From: Pigmentibacter ruber
Lineage (GTDB): Bacteria; Bdellovibrionota_B; Oligoflexia; Silvanigrellales; Silvanigrellaceae
Length of the DNA stretch: 64,000 nucleotides
Reading direction: 5' to 3'
Assembly (NCBI RefSeq): GCF_009792895.1
Contig: NZ_WSSC01000003.1
Span: 496,001-560,000 of the forward strand
Positions 16,993 through 27,750 of this stretch are shown here, piece after piece. How positions within the stretch are numbered: the stretch's first letter is position 1; every line of letters starts with the position of its first letter. Under the pieces are notes generated by a model. It saw only the letters and a program-made list of their open reading frames with translations. It was not told where the DNA came from and made no database searches. The position numbers and the translations under genes are program-made.

Positions 16993-18564
16993 ATGTCTAG
17001 ATCAAAACCTAAAATTGAGCGGGTCGTTATTTTTGGTGATAGTCTAAGTGATACAGGCAGGATGCATAATTCAAAAACAGCAATCATAGCTAGAAATTTC
17101 TTGAATCAAATCACACCATCACCTTACGGTAGATTTACCAATGGATATAATTGGACTGATTGGTTAAAATCTTATATTTTTCGGAATGATTTAGAAAGAA
17201 TGTTAGCCGATCAAATTATGAATGAAGCATATAAATACAATTATAACATAGAATATACTGAGAAACACATACCAGAAATTTTTAGAGATTTTCCAATTCT
17301 AAATTACTCAATAGGTGGTGCTACCGCAGTAAATTTTAAAGAAACCGATGTTGATGATTATGAAAAGGAAAATTTCTTTGATAAAATCAATAAAAATGCA
17401 ATTAATGATAAAATAACTAGGAAATTTATTTTAAAAAATTTAGATGATCAATATAATGATTTTTTAGAATACAGCTGGGAAAAAGTAAAAAAATATTATG
17501 CTAGTAAAATTCGGCATAAAATGAGCAATGAATTTATGAAGGAATTCTGGAAAAGTTTAGAAAAAGATAAAGACAATTTATTAGGATATTTCTTAGAAAA
17601 AGATCTTTACATCATTTGGATTGGGGCAAACGATCTTATTACTGTAGGTTGGGATACATCGATTGCTGTTAACCAAATAACGTTACAAATTCAAAATTTG
17701 ATTCAAGCATTAATTAAAAAAGGTGCAAAAAACTTTATGGTATTCAATTTACCTTTTTTTACGTCTTCTCCTAGATTTATAAAGGCAGATGTAACTAAAA
17801 AGCAAAAGCTTGATACATTAATTTCAGAATATAACGATATGCTAATGGAAAGAATTAAAGTATTAAAAAAACATTACCCAGAAGTTGATTTTATAACTCA
17901 AGATATTAATTCAATTATGGTTGATCTCAGTGCTTCTAATTATGAATATTTAGATATCAGACACAATTCTATTTTTTCTAACGAGAATATTTCAAATATT
18001 GCGTCTTATGGGAAAATATTTGATGAACGATTTTATACTCGGATAACAAAGTTTGAAGAAGGTATGAATGTATCACCAGAATTAACTGGAAGTTCATTGG
18101 GCTCTAGATTGTTTCGCAAAAGATCAAACATACAGGTTCTTTCAGAGGTAAATATTAATACTAAAAGATCAAGGCTTTCTCAATTAGAAGAGAAGGAAGA
18201 TGTATATCCACATATAAATCCATATATTTATGATCCAAATGTCTCAGATGAGTTCAGAAAAAAGTTAAAAGAAATTGAAAAATTAAAAAAGAAAGAAGAA
18301 AAAAATAAAACTTATCCACAAAAAAATTCCGCTTTGCAAAGTACTGAAAGTAGAAATGGAAGTATTTCTAAGAAAAATGAAGTTTATGCCTTTCATGATG
18401 ATGTGCATCCTGGGAAAGAAATTCATCACTTATTAGGTCTTATTATCTCTAAAAAAATAAGGCTACTTTATAATATAAATTCTTTAACGGATAAATTTGA
18501 AGATTATACTACAGAGAAAAATACACGTAATCCAAGAGTCTTGAAAAGAAGTAATTCAGTTTAA
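16993..18564 (+). CDS. GDSL/SGNH-type lipase or esterase, no signal peptide
   Basis: 523 residues. Block I is VVIFGDSLSDTG with the nucleophile Ser17. Block II gives the Gly in YSIGGATAVNF, block III is IWIGANDLI with Asn, and block V is FHDDVHPGKEIHHLLG with the Asp-His pair. The layout matches the thermolabile-hemolysin/PlaA group of phospholipases. Between blocks III and V lies a long charged insert (about residues 340-455) rich in Lys/Glu and probably disordered. The N-terminus (MSRSKPKIER) is not a Sec signal, so the protein is cytoplasmic or leaves by a dedicated route. GAGGA at 16981-16985 sets the start. A paralogue lies at 38910. Confidence 0.88.
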   Translation: MSRSKPKIERVVIFGDSLSDTGRMHNSKTAIIARNFLNQITPSPYGRFTNGYNWTDWLKSYIFRNDLERMLADQIMNEAYKYNYNIEYTEKHIPEIFRDFPILNYSIGGATAVNFKETDVDDYEKENFFDKINKNAINDKITRKFILKNLDDQYNDFLEYSWEKVKKYYASKIRHKMSNEFMKEFWKSLEKDKDNLLGYFLEKDLYIIWIGANDLITVGWDTSIAVNQITLQIQNLIQALIKKGAKNFMVFNLPFFTSSPRFIKADVTKKQKLDTLISEYNDMLMERIKVLKKHYPEVDFITQDINSIMVDLSASNYEYLDIRHNSIFSNENISNIASYGKIFDERFYTRITKFEEGMNVSPELTGSSLGSRLFRKRSNIQVLSEVNINTKRSRLSQLEEKEDVYPHINPYIYDPNVSDEFRKKLKEIEKLKKKEEKNKTYPQKNSALQSTESRNGSISKKNEVYAFHDDVHPGKEIHHLLGLIISKKIRLLYNINSLTDKFEDYTTEKNTRNPRVLKRSNSV

Positions 18565-18565
18565 A

Positions 18566-18608
18566 TATTTTTTCAATTTTTATTTGATCAAAAATATTTT
18601 CTTTTTTT
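18566..18608 (+). terminator. weak A/T-only terminator after the GDSL gene
   Basis: AAATATTTTT just after the stop is repeated as its complement about 25 bases later and is followed by TCTTTTTTTATT. The stem has only A-T pairs, so efficiency is uncertain. Confidence 0.4.
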
Positions 18609-18609
18609 A

Positions 18610-19180
18610 TTATGTACAATAAAGGTAAAATATTTAAAACATAAATGGCATCGATTCTTTTTCTAATTTTTTGTCACATAATCAACTGAACTTTTCCCTG
18701 GAGAATACTCAACTTTAAATTTATGAAGATTTTTCGTCATAAAAGGACATAGAGCAGAATCCTGCCTTATCCATATTATATAATTTTTCAACTAACTTGT
18801 TGCAGTAATTTCTTTGTAAGGAAAATCATTTCTAGTTATAATAAAAGTTTTATTTTTATGGAGAAGTGATTTTCAAGTAAAAAAATTCATTTTTATTTTA
18901 TCACTTGAAGTTAAAGCAATCATGTCAATTTTCCGGCTTTCAATTTCTTTTGACATTCTTGAATATGGATATCCGACAGATTTTAATTCATAAGGAAGAT
19001 TTTTAAAAACATAGCCAGTATAGAATTCAATTAAAGCACCCTTGAGCTACTTGTTTTCATCTTCAAAAGTTATTCCCAGTAAAATGAAAAGCCAATTTTA
19101 ATAACTTGTTTTGTTTCGCTTAAAAAGGATGATATTTGGATTAACAATAAACCTATAAAAGTAAGTATGAATTTTGACTT
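18610..19180 (-). pseudogene. decayed periplasmic solute-binding protein gene
   Basis: On the minus strand, several short frames together look like one SBP_bac_3-type protein. From 19180 the frame reads SKFILTFIGLLLIQISSF, a signal peptide, but its first codon is AAG rather than a start. It runs into IKIGFSFYWE and then a stop. A shifted frame continues with GALIEFYTGYVFKNL and then SRMSKEIESRKIDMIAL. Further frames give FIITRNDFPYKEI and KFKVEYSPGKSSVDYV before more stops. Thus the start is lost and there are several frameshifts and stops. The intact protein at 52550 is of the same type. It fills the space downstream of the RHS gene. Confidence 0.72.
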
Positions 19181-19206
19181 TTACTTTCAGCTATTTTTTA
19201 AGAAAA

Positions 19207-22200
19207 TTAATCTTTATCATTTTCCTTTTTTTTACTTTCTTTTATCTTTTTCTCAAATGCTGTAAATGTTTCTTTATAGGAATAGTGAATAATTTCTGAT
19301 TTTGCTTTGTTAATAGCAAAACTTTGAATGTTTTTATAAGTAATATCTGATATTTTGTTAACTACGAATGCCTTCACTCTAGCATTGATATTTGTAGAAT
19401 TAATCTTGGTGAGAACAGAATCTTTAAATTCTACTAAATTTTTTGTAATTCCTGCATCTGGTTTTTCTTGTAAGGTATATCGAGTCTTAAATTCAATTCC
19501 TTTTTTTGAGATATTTAAGCTTCTTTTTACTGAAAATGATGGGTCTTTTGGTACTTTTATATTTTCTTCTAACCCGTTACTTTCAATTGGTGATTTGCTT
19601 AAATCAGTTACTTCCTGTCCAATTTTTGAAAACTTTGTTAAAACTACGTTATTATCTGCAGATGCAGCTCTGACTATTCCGCTTTCTATTTCTTCGCCTG
19701 CAACTAATGAAGCTAAACCGCTTATGGCACTACTTGCAAAAGAACCAACAGCTCCGCCTAACCCACTTTCTAAAGCACTTAAAGCAACATCCATTCCAGG
19801 TTTTTTTCCATCAACGGCATCACTTATTGTTTGACTTGTTGCTCCAATAGCTGCTCCTGAAACGGTCGCAACACCAATATTTACTGCCGCAGATGTTATT
19901 GTCGCAGCTGCTGTACCTGATTCAATTTCTAATGCGACAGCAGCAGCTGCCCCGGGAGAAGCGGCACCTGCAGTAACAACAGAGACAACAATCGCAAGAG
20001 CAATGCTTGCAACAATTCCAAAAATCATTCCAATCCAACCGCCAACACTCATGTGTCCGCTAGGATCACTAAACATAATAGGATTGTTTTTTGCAAAAGA
20101 ATATCCATTTATACCACCTTTATCAAATGGTGATAAATTATCATAACTCATGAAGTGCTTTAAAAAAGGATTGTATGCTCTGTAACCTTCTCCCAAAAAT
20201 TGAAGATGACTTTGCGAATCAGTAAGTTGCCCATCAAATCCTACTTTATTTATTTCAATCGAATTTTTACTTTGCTGCGTTGGTAAAAATTCAGTTTCAA
20301 TTCCATAAGGAGAGTATGCTTTTTCTTGCAGCAAAGATAAATTATTTATGTTACTTAATTGACCACTTATTTCATTTACTGTTGATCCTGATTGATCAAA
20401 ACCAAAATAAGTAATGACAGAATTTCCAAATGAATTGTCTGAAACAATTCTTGCAACTTTACCACTTAATCCATTTAAATAATTGGTTACGGTTTTATCT
20501 TGTCTTTCATTGATTAATGTATTTGTATCATAGATTTTTTCAATAGGAGATTGGTTTGGAATCAATTGTAATACTTGTCTGCCAGTAAAATCATAAATAT
20601 AATTAGATAAATCAGTATTGCTAGAAGTTTTAATACTGATAGTTTGTCCCAATTCATTGTAATAATATTTATTACCTTTGTCATCTTGAGTGATATTTCC
20701 ATTGCAATTATATTCAATAGTTAAACTATCAGAAAAAATATTTTTTGCTGAGTTACTGTATTTTATTAAGCGCATTGGATCAGTTTCATCATAGAAGTAA
20801 TTAGTTGTATTTTGTATATTATCTCCAGTATCTTTTAAAATTAAAGAAGATGTAACTGAGTTAATATTGTTAAATACATCAAACGTATAATTTTCTTCTT
20901 GTATTTTGTTACCTAGAGAATCTTTGGGGCAAAGCTCTCCTTTGCAATGATAGTATGATAAATTATTCATATTGTCATAGTTGTAGTTTTCTTCAGCAAA
21001 TTTGTCTTGACCATTAGTTCTTAACCTTTTCTTTAAATTTCCATTATTGAAATAATCTGTAAATTTAAATTCTGTTACTATATTTCCATTTAGTTTATTG
21101 CTTAACAGAGCAATTCTAGACAAATCGTCATAAGCATAATCTCGACTTATTTTTGAGTTTTGAAAGTATTCCGATTTTAATCTGTTGAGTTCATCGTACT
21201 CATATTTTGCAGTTTCAAACTGAAACTTATCATTCCAATATTGAATTTCTTGAATTTTTCCAAATTTATCATAGCTAAAAATAGTCGTTTTAGAATTTGC
21301 ATCTGTGGATGAAAGAAGATTTCCTATTCTATCATATAAACCATATGATATTTTATAGTTAGATACTTTTTTACCTTCGATTCCTCCTTCTGAAATATGT
21401 TCAATTGATTTTAATGCGCCATTTGTATAATAAGTGAAAAATTTCGCACCCGTTTTATCATTTACTTGTTTTAGAAGTAATGTAGATGAATCATAGATGT
21501 AATTCACATTTTCTGTAGAATTATTTTCAATTGATTGGGATAACTTTTGATGTGTAATTGGATCATATGAATAATGAATTATGTTATAATTACTTCCATT
21601 ATCTTTTGGAATTTGAATTGATTGAAGCTCATTTGTAACATCGTTATAATTAAATATTGTAGAAAATCCATAACTATTAGTTTCTGAGATAAGTCTTCCT
21701 AGTTCATCGTATTCTCTAGTGCCTAATGTTTTTATTATTTTTCCGTCAGTGCTTGATGTACTAATATTCTTTACATGGCCTAGCAAATTATAGGTATAAT
21801 AAATGTTTCCATTATTTGTAGAAGTAATTTGAGCTAAAAATCCATTTGAATTATATTTATACATAGTTTTTTTATTGTCAATATCAGTAACTGACAATAA
21901 GCGTCCAAAACCATCATAACTATACGCTTTAAAATATGTTTCATTTCCATTGGGATCTAAAATACTTTCTTTTATTAGTTTATCACTACTATTTAATTGT
22001 TTTAATGTAACAGGTGATTTTATCTTTTTTCCGTTTGAAATTTTATATGTCTGTGAAATATTTTTATCATTATCATATTCAGTTATTTGCGTTATTCCAT
22101 CAGGGAATTGTATTTCTGTTACTCTTCCTAATAAATCGTACTTTAATTCTGTTGTTGCGGATACTTCTTGCAATTTATCATTAAAATAAATTGTGTTATA

Positions 22201-24606
22201 GACAGTCGCTTTGTTTTTTCTACCAAACTCATCATAAAATGTTTCAGATAGTGGCAAGAAATTATTCCCATCTAGAATACTTCTATCTGCGTCAGTTGGT
22301 GTTCTGTATAATTTTGTATCTCGCCCTAGCCCATCAAGAGCCGTTTTTCTTTTTTGTCCAATAGGCGATGTTTCTATAACATAATTTAAATTTCCAAATT
22401 CATCTGCTGTATTTAAAATATAATCATAGCTAAAATTTTTAGCTTGAACTGTATCTGCAAATTTAGTTTTTGTTAGAATTCTGCCCCAAAGGTCGTAAGT
22501 ATATGTTGTTTTTATCCCTTGCGAATCAATTTCAAACATAGATTTATTTATATATCTATTTATTGCAGAAATTTCAGAGAGAGAAACTTTTTTTCCACCG
22601 TAAGTTTTTTTTATAATTATATTTGATTTATCTATGCTGTAATTATAATTATTGCTGAATGATTCATTTTGATTGCTTATTTTTGAAAATTTTGGATAAC
22701 CGTAAAATGGGGCATTTTTATCTGAATAAAAATCAGTTTCTGCTGTCAAAAATATATTTTCGTTAAAGTACTGCTCAGATTTTATTGGTAAAGAAAAATT
22801 TAATCCTGATTCTTTGCTATCGTATTTGCCATAGTAGAAAAGCGTTGTGTATTTATCAGGTGAGCTGGATGAATTTATTTCAATTTTTTTAAGTTGCTTT
22901 TCAAAACCTGACGAGTCTGGTTTACATTGGCTATTATCTTCAGTTATTTTACAGTATGTATAAGTTTTTACACTGCCATCTGCATCTGTAAATTTAACCA
23001 AATTTCCGTTTTCATTATATTCAGACAGTGTTGTTATTTGCCTACTGCCGATCCTTATTTCTTTTTTTATAGGGAAGGCATAATTACTTGGAAGATTTTC
23101 AAACGATTCACTTAAATCAATTGGATAAGTATAAATTACTGTATTTATCGGAGCTGAAGATGTAAACATTCTTTCAGAATTTAGTTTCTTTTTTCCTGAA
23201 GAATTTGTGAATATTGAAATAAACCAATTAATAAAAGTGTTCCAAATACTATCATTTGCAGCATGAAAATTTTCATTTTTTATTTCACTAAATCTTTTTC
23301 TTTTATAATCTTGTGCTGGATATGTTTCTTGTTTTTCTACTAAATGATATTTATTATAAGTAGTTAAAACATAAGTCAGTCCATTATTTATCCCTACCTG
23401 ATATTGATAACCTTTGTCTGTTCCATATAGAGGATCTTCACCCATCGTGGATGCAGCTGTTCCTCCATTATGTCCTAAGAAATTATGACCATCTGCGTTT
23501 CCATAAGAATAACTTGTGACAATCTGAGGTTGATTTTCTCCTGGATCAAGAACATGTTTTGCTACCGCTTTTACTGAAGAATCATTTTGAGATAATAGTT
23601 CAGTATATTCCAAGTTTATTTTGGCTCCAGTTGGAAGTTCTACTGAATTTATTAAAAATGGATTAAATTTATAGCTAGGACTTTCTGGTTTGGTACTATC
23701 TTTTTGTTGCGGTAAAAATATTTTACTAACATAATTAAAACCATTTTCACTTCCAATGGAAACCATGGTTTCTTGCCAATTACCATCTGCAGATAATGAG
23801 TAAATAAATTTATTATCGCCACTAAAATCTATTTTTAATTTTATATTTTTTCCATCTACATCATCGGAAATTGATTGAAATGAACCATTACTGTCATAAT
23901 TAAAATAAATGCTGTTTCCCAAATTATCAGTTATTCTGTCTAATTCTCCGGCTGAGTTTAAATATTCTCTTCGGCCATCTTTAGATACAATAATTAAGTT
24001 TCCACTATCACTAACTTCTAATCGAATATTTAACCCTTTATCGTATTGTAAGCTAGGGTTGTCACCACTAAATAATACTTTAAAAACCTGCCCACCATCT
24101 AGATAGAGCATTTTTGAATTTGCATCGTAGCGTGTTAAGTTGAGATCCCAATTTCTTCCAAAGCCAAAGCGATCTATAGTGGATGAGTTTTGCTGATAGT
24201 TTAAAATGAGTGCAAAAGGATTGCTTAATTCATCTCCATAGAGTTGACCTACCTGCATTGAAAATTGGTAGACTCCTGTTCGAGAATCTACTCCTTGTTT
24301 TACAAGGGAAGAAAAATTATAGGCATTCGAATACACTTGATTGTTATCACTTGCGTTACTGGAATAATTTAGTTTTTTAGCTGAATTTGAATTTTTTTCA
24401 AGTTTGAATTTTTCATCAGCTGTTTGATACTTTCTATTTGCTGAATTGTTACTTAAACGAGTTTGACTGTTTTTTAAGGCTTCTGCTTGAACTGCAGAAG
24501 GTAGTAATATCGATATAATATAAATAGTTGTCATGAAACATGAAGTAACAATTGAAAAAATAGATTTTTCTTTTTCTTTAAAATTACTATATTTTATTTT
24601 TTTCAT
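19207..24606 (-). CDS. RHS/YD-repeat secreted protein with a variable C-terminus
   Basis: 1799 residues. A long basic N-region and a hydrophobic stretch ending in AVQA (about residues 20-41) look like a signal peptide. Most of the chain consists of YD repeats, e.g. YTYDLWGRILTK, YEYDELNRLKSEY and YDFTGRQVLQ. The RHS core ends with FLGEGYRAYNPFLKHFMSYD and NNPIMFSDPSGH; the DP pair (Asp1514) is the conserved site where RHS cocoons are cut to free the tip. The last 280 or so residues hold a Gly/Ala-rich hydrophobic segment and then a Lys-rich soluble tail with no recognised toxin fold. No immunity gene follows; the next thing is a pseudogene. Confidence 0.9.
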   Translation of the reverse strand: MKKIKYSNFKEKEKSIFSIVTSCFMTTIYIISILLPSAVQAEALKNSQTRLSNNSANRKYQTADEKFKLEKNSNSAKKLNYSSNASDNNQVYSNAYNFSSLVKQGVDSRTGVYQFSMQVGQLYGDELSNPFALILNYQQNSSTIDRFGFGRNWDLNLTRYDANSKMLYLDGGQVFKVLFSGDNPSLQYDKGLNIRLEVSDSGNLIIVSKDGRREYLNSAGELDRITDNLGNSIYFNYDSNGSFQSISDDVDGKNIKLKIDFSGDNKFIYSLSADGNWQETMVSIGSENGFNYVSKIFLPQQKDSTKPESPSYKFNPFLINSVELPTGAKINLEYTELLSQNDSSVKAVAKHVLDPGENQPQIVTSYSYGNADGHNFLGHNGGTAASTMGEDPLYGTDKGYQYQVGINNGLTYVLTTYNKYHLVEKQETYPAQDYKRKRFSEIKNENFHAANDSIWNTFINWFISIFTNSSGKKKLNSERMFTSSAPINTVIYTYPIDLSESFENLPSNYAFPIKKEIRIGSRQITTLSEYNENGNLVKFTDADGSVKTYTYCKITEDNSQCKPDSSGFEKQLKKIEINSSSSPDKYTTLFYYGKYDSKESGLNFSLPIKSEQYFNENIFLTAETDFYSDKNAPFYGYPKFSKISNQNESFSNNYNYSIDKSNIIIKKTYGGKKVSLSEISAINRYINKSMFEIDSQGIKTTYTYDLWGRILTKTKFADTVQAKNFSYDYILNTADEFGNLNYVIETSPIGQKRKTALDGLGRDTKLYRTPTDADRSILDGNNFLPLSETFYDEFGRKNKATVYNTIYFNDKLQEVSATTELKYDLLGRVTEIQFPDGITQITEYDNDKNISQTYKISNGKKIKSPVTLKQLNSSDKLIKESILDPNGNETYFKAYSYDGFGRLLSVTDIDNKKTMYKYNSNGFLAQITSTNNGNIYYTYNLLGHVKNISTSSTDGKIIKTLGTREYDELGRLISETNSYGFSTIFNYNDVTNELQSIQIPKDNGSNYNIIHYSYDPITHQKLSQSIENNSTENVNYIYDSSTLLLKQVNDKTGAKFFTYYTNGALKSIEHISEGGIEGKKVSNYKISYGLYDRIGNLLSSTDANSKTTIFSYDKFGKIQEIQYWNDKFQFETAKYEYDELNRLKSEYFQNSKISRDYAYDDLSRIALLSNKLNGNIVTEFKFTDYFNNGNLKKRLRTNGQDKFAEENYNYDNMNNLSYYHCKGELCPKDSLGNKIQEENYTFDVFNNINSVTSSLILKDTGDNIQNTTNYFYDETDPMRLIKYSNSAKNIFSDSLTIEYNCNGNITQDDKGNKYYYNELGQTISIKTSSNTDLSNYIYDFTGRQVLQLIPNQSPIEKIYDTNTLINERQDKTVTNYLNGLSGKVARIVSDNSFGNSVITYFGFDQSGSTVNEISGQLSNINNLSLLQEKAYSPYGIETEFLPTQQSKNSIEINKVGFDGQLTDSQSHLQFLGEGYRAYNPFLKHFMSYDNLSPFDKGGINGYSFAKNNPIMFSDPSGHMSVGGWIGMIFGIVASIALAIVVSVVTAGAASPGAAAAVALEIESGTAAATITSAAVNIGVATVSGAAIGATSQTISDAVDGKKPGMDVALSALESGLGGAVGSFASSAISGLASLVAGEEIESGIVRAASADNNVVLTKFSKIGQEVTDLSKSPIESNGLEENIKVPKDPSFSVKRSLNISKKGIEFKTRYTLQEKPDAGITKNLVEFKDSVLTKINSTNINARVKAFVVNKISDITYKNIQSFAINKAKSEIIHYSYKETFTAFEKKIKESKKKENDKD

Positions 24607-24736
24607 ATCATTTACCTTAGTAATTATTATTGATGATTTAAAATAGAAGAATAAAAATCTGATAAACCTCTATTTTATTAAAAAAGAGGTAATAAAATTT
24701 TCTTTAAATTTTAAAAATTATTCTTAATATTTGGTA

Positions 24737-26020
24737 CTAATTATCTATAGTTAAATCAATATTATTGTAGGAGTATGTATTCCCATATTCATCTATTATT
24801 TTAAAATTTACATTAATGGAGTCGTAATCTGATGAATACATATTTGCATAATTAATGGATTCCATAAAGACTATTCCTTTTTTCCCATTTTTTACAGGTT
24901 TTAAGCCGTCACTGGAATAATCAAATGTTTCATAACATGCGTCAGTACTAAAATGCCTTAACGAAACTTTTCCTGGATCGCGCATGTCTCCTGCATACAC
25001 AGAATACATATCTCCATGTGCCCCAATTCGCCAAGCATGATCATCATTACAGCTTGAGCCATCTGTTTCTGTACCATAGGGATATTGATCTATTCCATTT
25101 ACTGAGGCATCGAGAAGTTGATCAATGCTTCTATAGTCACTTAAAAATACTGATTGATGTGAAACTTTTAGTACAGGATCCCAGTTTGACCAATATTTAT
25201 TTCCATCTCTTTTATGTACTGAGAGATCTAAAGATGGTTGTGGTGCTGGGGCAATTGCCTCTATAAAAAAAGACTGCGGATTAATTCCTTTGCAAAAATC
25301 AGTCTCAGGTAAGTGATATGTTTTTCCATTAATAGATTGTGTTTTTTCTGGGATAAATAAACAGATTTCAGTCGGACCAGTTTTATTTGTGACTAAAAGA
25401 TAGTCTAGGTTTATTTTAGTTTCACCTGAATTAAACATTAGATTTGACATAGATCTATTATATTTTACTTTATTTTTTTTCTTATTTTTATTGGTTTTGT
25501 TGAAAGGTGCTTTTCTGACAGAACTTAATCTTTGCACATTTGGAATCATTCCAACCTTATAATGTAACATTTTTTCATTGTATATGAAATCTGGAAAGGA
25601 CTCGTAACTTAATTCAGTAGCAGCATTCAAATCAGGATGTGGATTTGATCCGCCAGTCATCCATTGTAAATTTTTTCCAGCATCACGGTCGCGAAAATAA
25701 AGACCTTGGAAAAAAGTTCTTGATTCACTGCTACTGAAGAAGTTTGCACAATCTATATCTTCTTCTCCTGCTTCATCTTTTTTGCATTGCGGTGTGATAT
25801 GGACTGATACATCCATGCGTTGTAAGCCATTTGCATATATCTTCCAAGCGTCAATAGCTGCACTACCTTTATTGTAAGGAGCTATATCATTATTGGTAGA
25901 AGTAAACGTAATATTTGTAACATTGATTGTTACTGCATTAGCAGCAATTGGAATTACTGTTTTATAAATTACTGGCAGAGAAAAAATGCAATACCTATTT
26001 AAAAATCTAAAATTATTCAT
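24737..26020 (-). CDS. secreted protein of unknown function upstream of the RHS gene
   Basis: 427 residues. The N-terminus is hydrophobic and ends near ANA (about residue 29), a plausible signal-peptidase site; AAGGA stands 7 bases before ATG 26020. The mature part is rich in Asp, Asn, Ser and aromatic residues, with cysteines (e.g. CKKDEAGEEDIDC) that could form disulfides, and has a beta-rich look. A basic patch, KTNKNKKKNKVKYNR, lies near residue 175. It is 130 bases upstream of the RHS gene on the same strand, so joint expression and a partner role are possible. I recognise no family. Confidence 0.65.
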   Translation of the reverse strand: MNNFRFLNRYCIFSLPVIYKTVIPIAANAVTINVTNITFTSTNNDIAPYNKGSAAIDAWKIYANGLQRMDVSVHITPQCKKDEAGEEDIDCANFFSSSESRTFFQGLYFRDRDAGKNLQWMTGGSNPHPDLNAATELSYESFPDFIYNEKMLHYKVGMIPNVQRLSSVRKAPFNKTNKNKKKNKVKYNRSMSNLMFNSGETKINLDYLLVTNKTGPTEICLFIPEKTQSINGKTYHLPETDFCKGINPQSFFIEAIAPAPQPSLDLSVHKRDGNKYWSNWDPVLKVSHQSVFLSDYRSIDQLLDASVNGIDQYPYGTETDGSSCNDDHAWRIGAHGDMYSVYAGDMRDPGKVSLRHFSTDACYETFDYSSDGLKPVKNGKKGIVFMESINYANMYSSDYDSINVNFKIIDEYGNTYSYNNIDLTIDN

Positions 26021-26464
26021 ACAATAATCCTTATTTTAAGGGAAAAAGATGACTTTTAAAAATTTACACAGGGAACAGTACAAGGAATGCGATTGGACGA
26101 GAAACGTATACCATGTTTCATAGCTAAAGCAAAATTAAAACATTTAATTTTACCTTATATATGATTTAATTTCATTTATTGAATTATTTTTTCTTAGAAA
26201 TGAAAATAAGTAAAATATTAAAAATTTTTAGATAACCAAAATTGAAAAAACAAATGTATTTTACTAACTGAAATTTTTAGAAATTAAATTTTCAAATTAT
26301 TCCGATAATTATAGAATAGTAGGTCTTTTATTTTTGTTAGCTAGCAATTTCTACAAAAATATATTTACTTTAAGATATTAAACATTTTTTTATCAGAAAA
26401 TTCTTTTACAGTTTTTCTAATTGTAAGTCATTAGTATGCTGTTGGATAGGATTTGAAATATTTC
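26021..26464. other. intergenic region, mostly AT-rich
   Basis: It contains the upstream region of the secreted protein gene. A patch near 26065-26130 is less AT-rich than its surroundings and has a short open frame on the plus strand, but no start/SD pair or family resemblance supports a gene. No repeats or hairpins were recognised in the rest. Confidence 0.35.
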
Positions 26465-27382
<918 letters not shown>

Positions 27383-27750
27383 AAAATTTCCAATATTGTT
27401 AAATAAATAAAAAATATTCATGAAATTAATTATCATGAATATTTTGTCTTTGTAGTATAGAATTTTAATTTTCGTCAAATTAATTTCTTTTAATTAGATT
27501 ATATGTTTATATGTTATTTTTATAATACGCGCACCAAATTATAATAAAATTTAGAATAGATATCCATTAAAATAAAAACATATTATCTATAAATTATCTT
27601 TCCTTTAAACTATTTATGATAAATATTGTAAAGATAAAGCTAGATTTTTTGAAACCTAGCTAAGTGTGGTTGTTGAAAGTAGAAGTTTTTCTGATGAATT
27701 ATAAATTCATTTGAATTATCGTTTAATTTGTCAATATCTTGTTAACAGTT
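27383..27750. other. intergenic region between the paralogous lipoprotein genes
   Basis: AT-rich. It holds the leader of the left lipoprotein gene and the 3' region of the right one. A 5-bp inverted repeat GCTAG/CTAGC near 27640-27660 is too weak to call a terminator. I see nothing else. Confidence 0.35.

Noticed and set aside
26050-26124. small plus-strand ORF upstream of the secreted protein gene
   Set aside because: It is only 24 codons, has no convincing Shine-Dalgarno site and lies in a probable promoter region.
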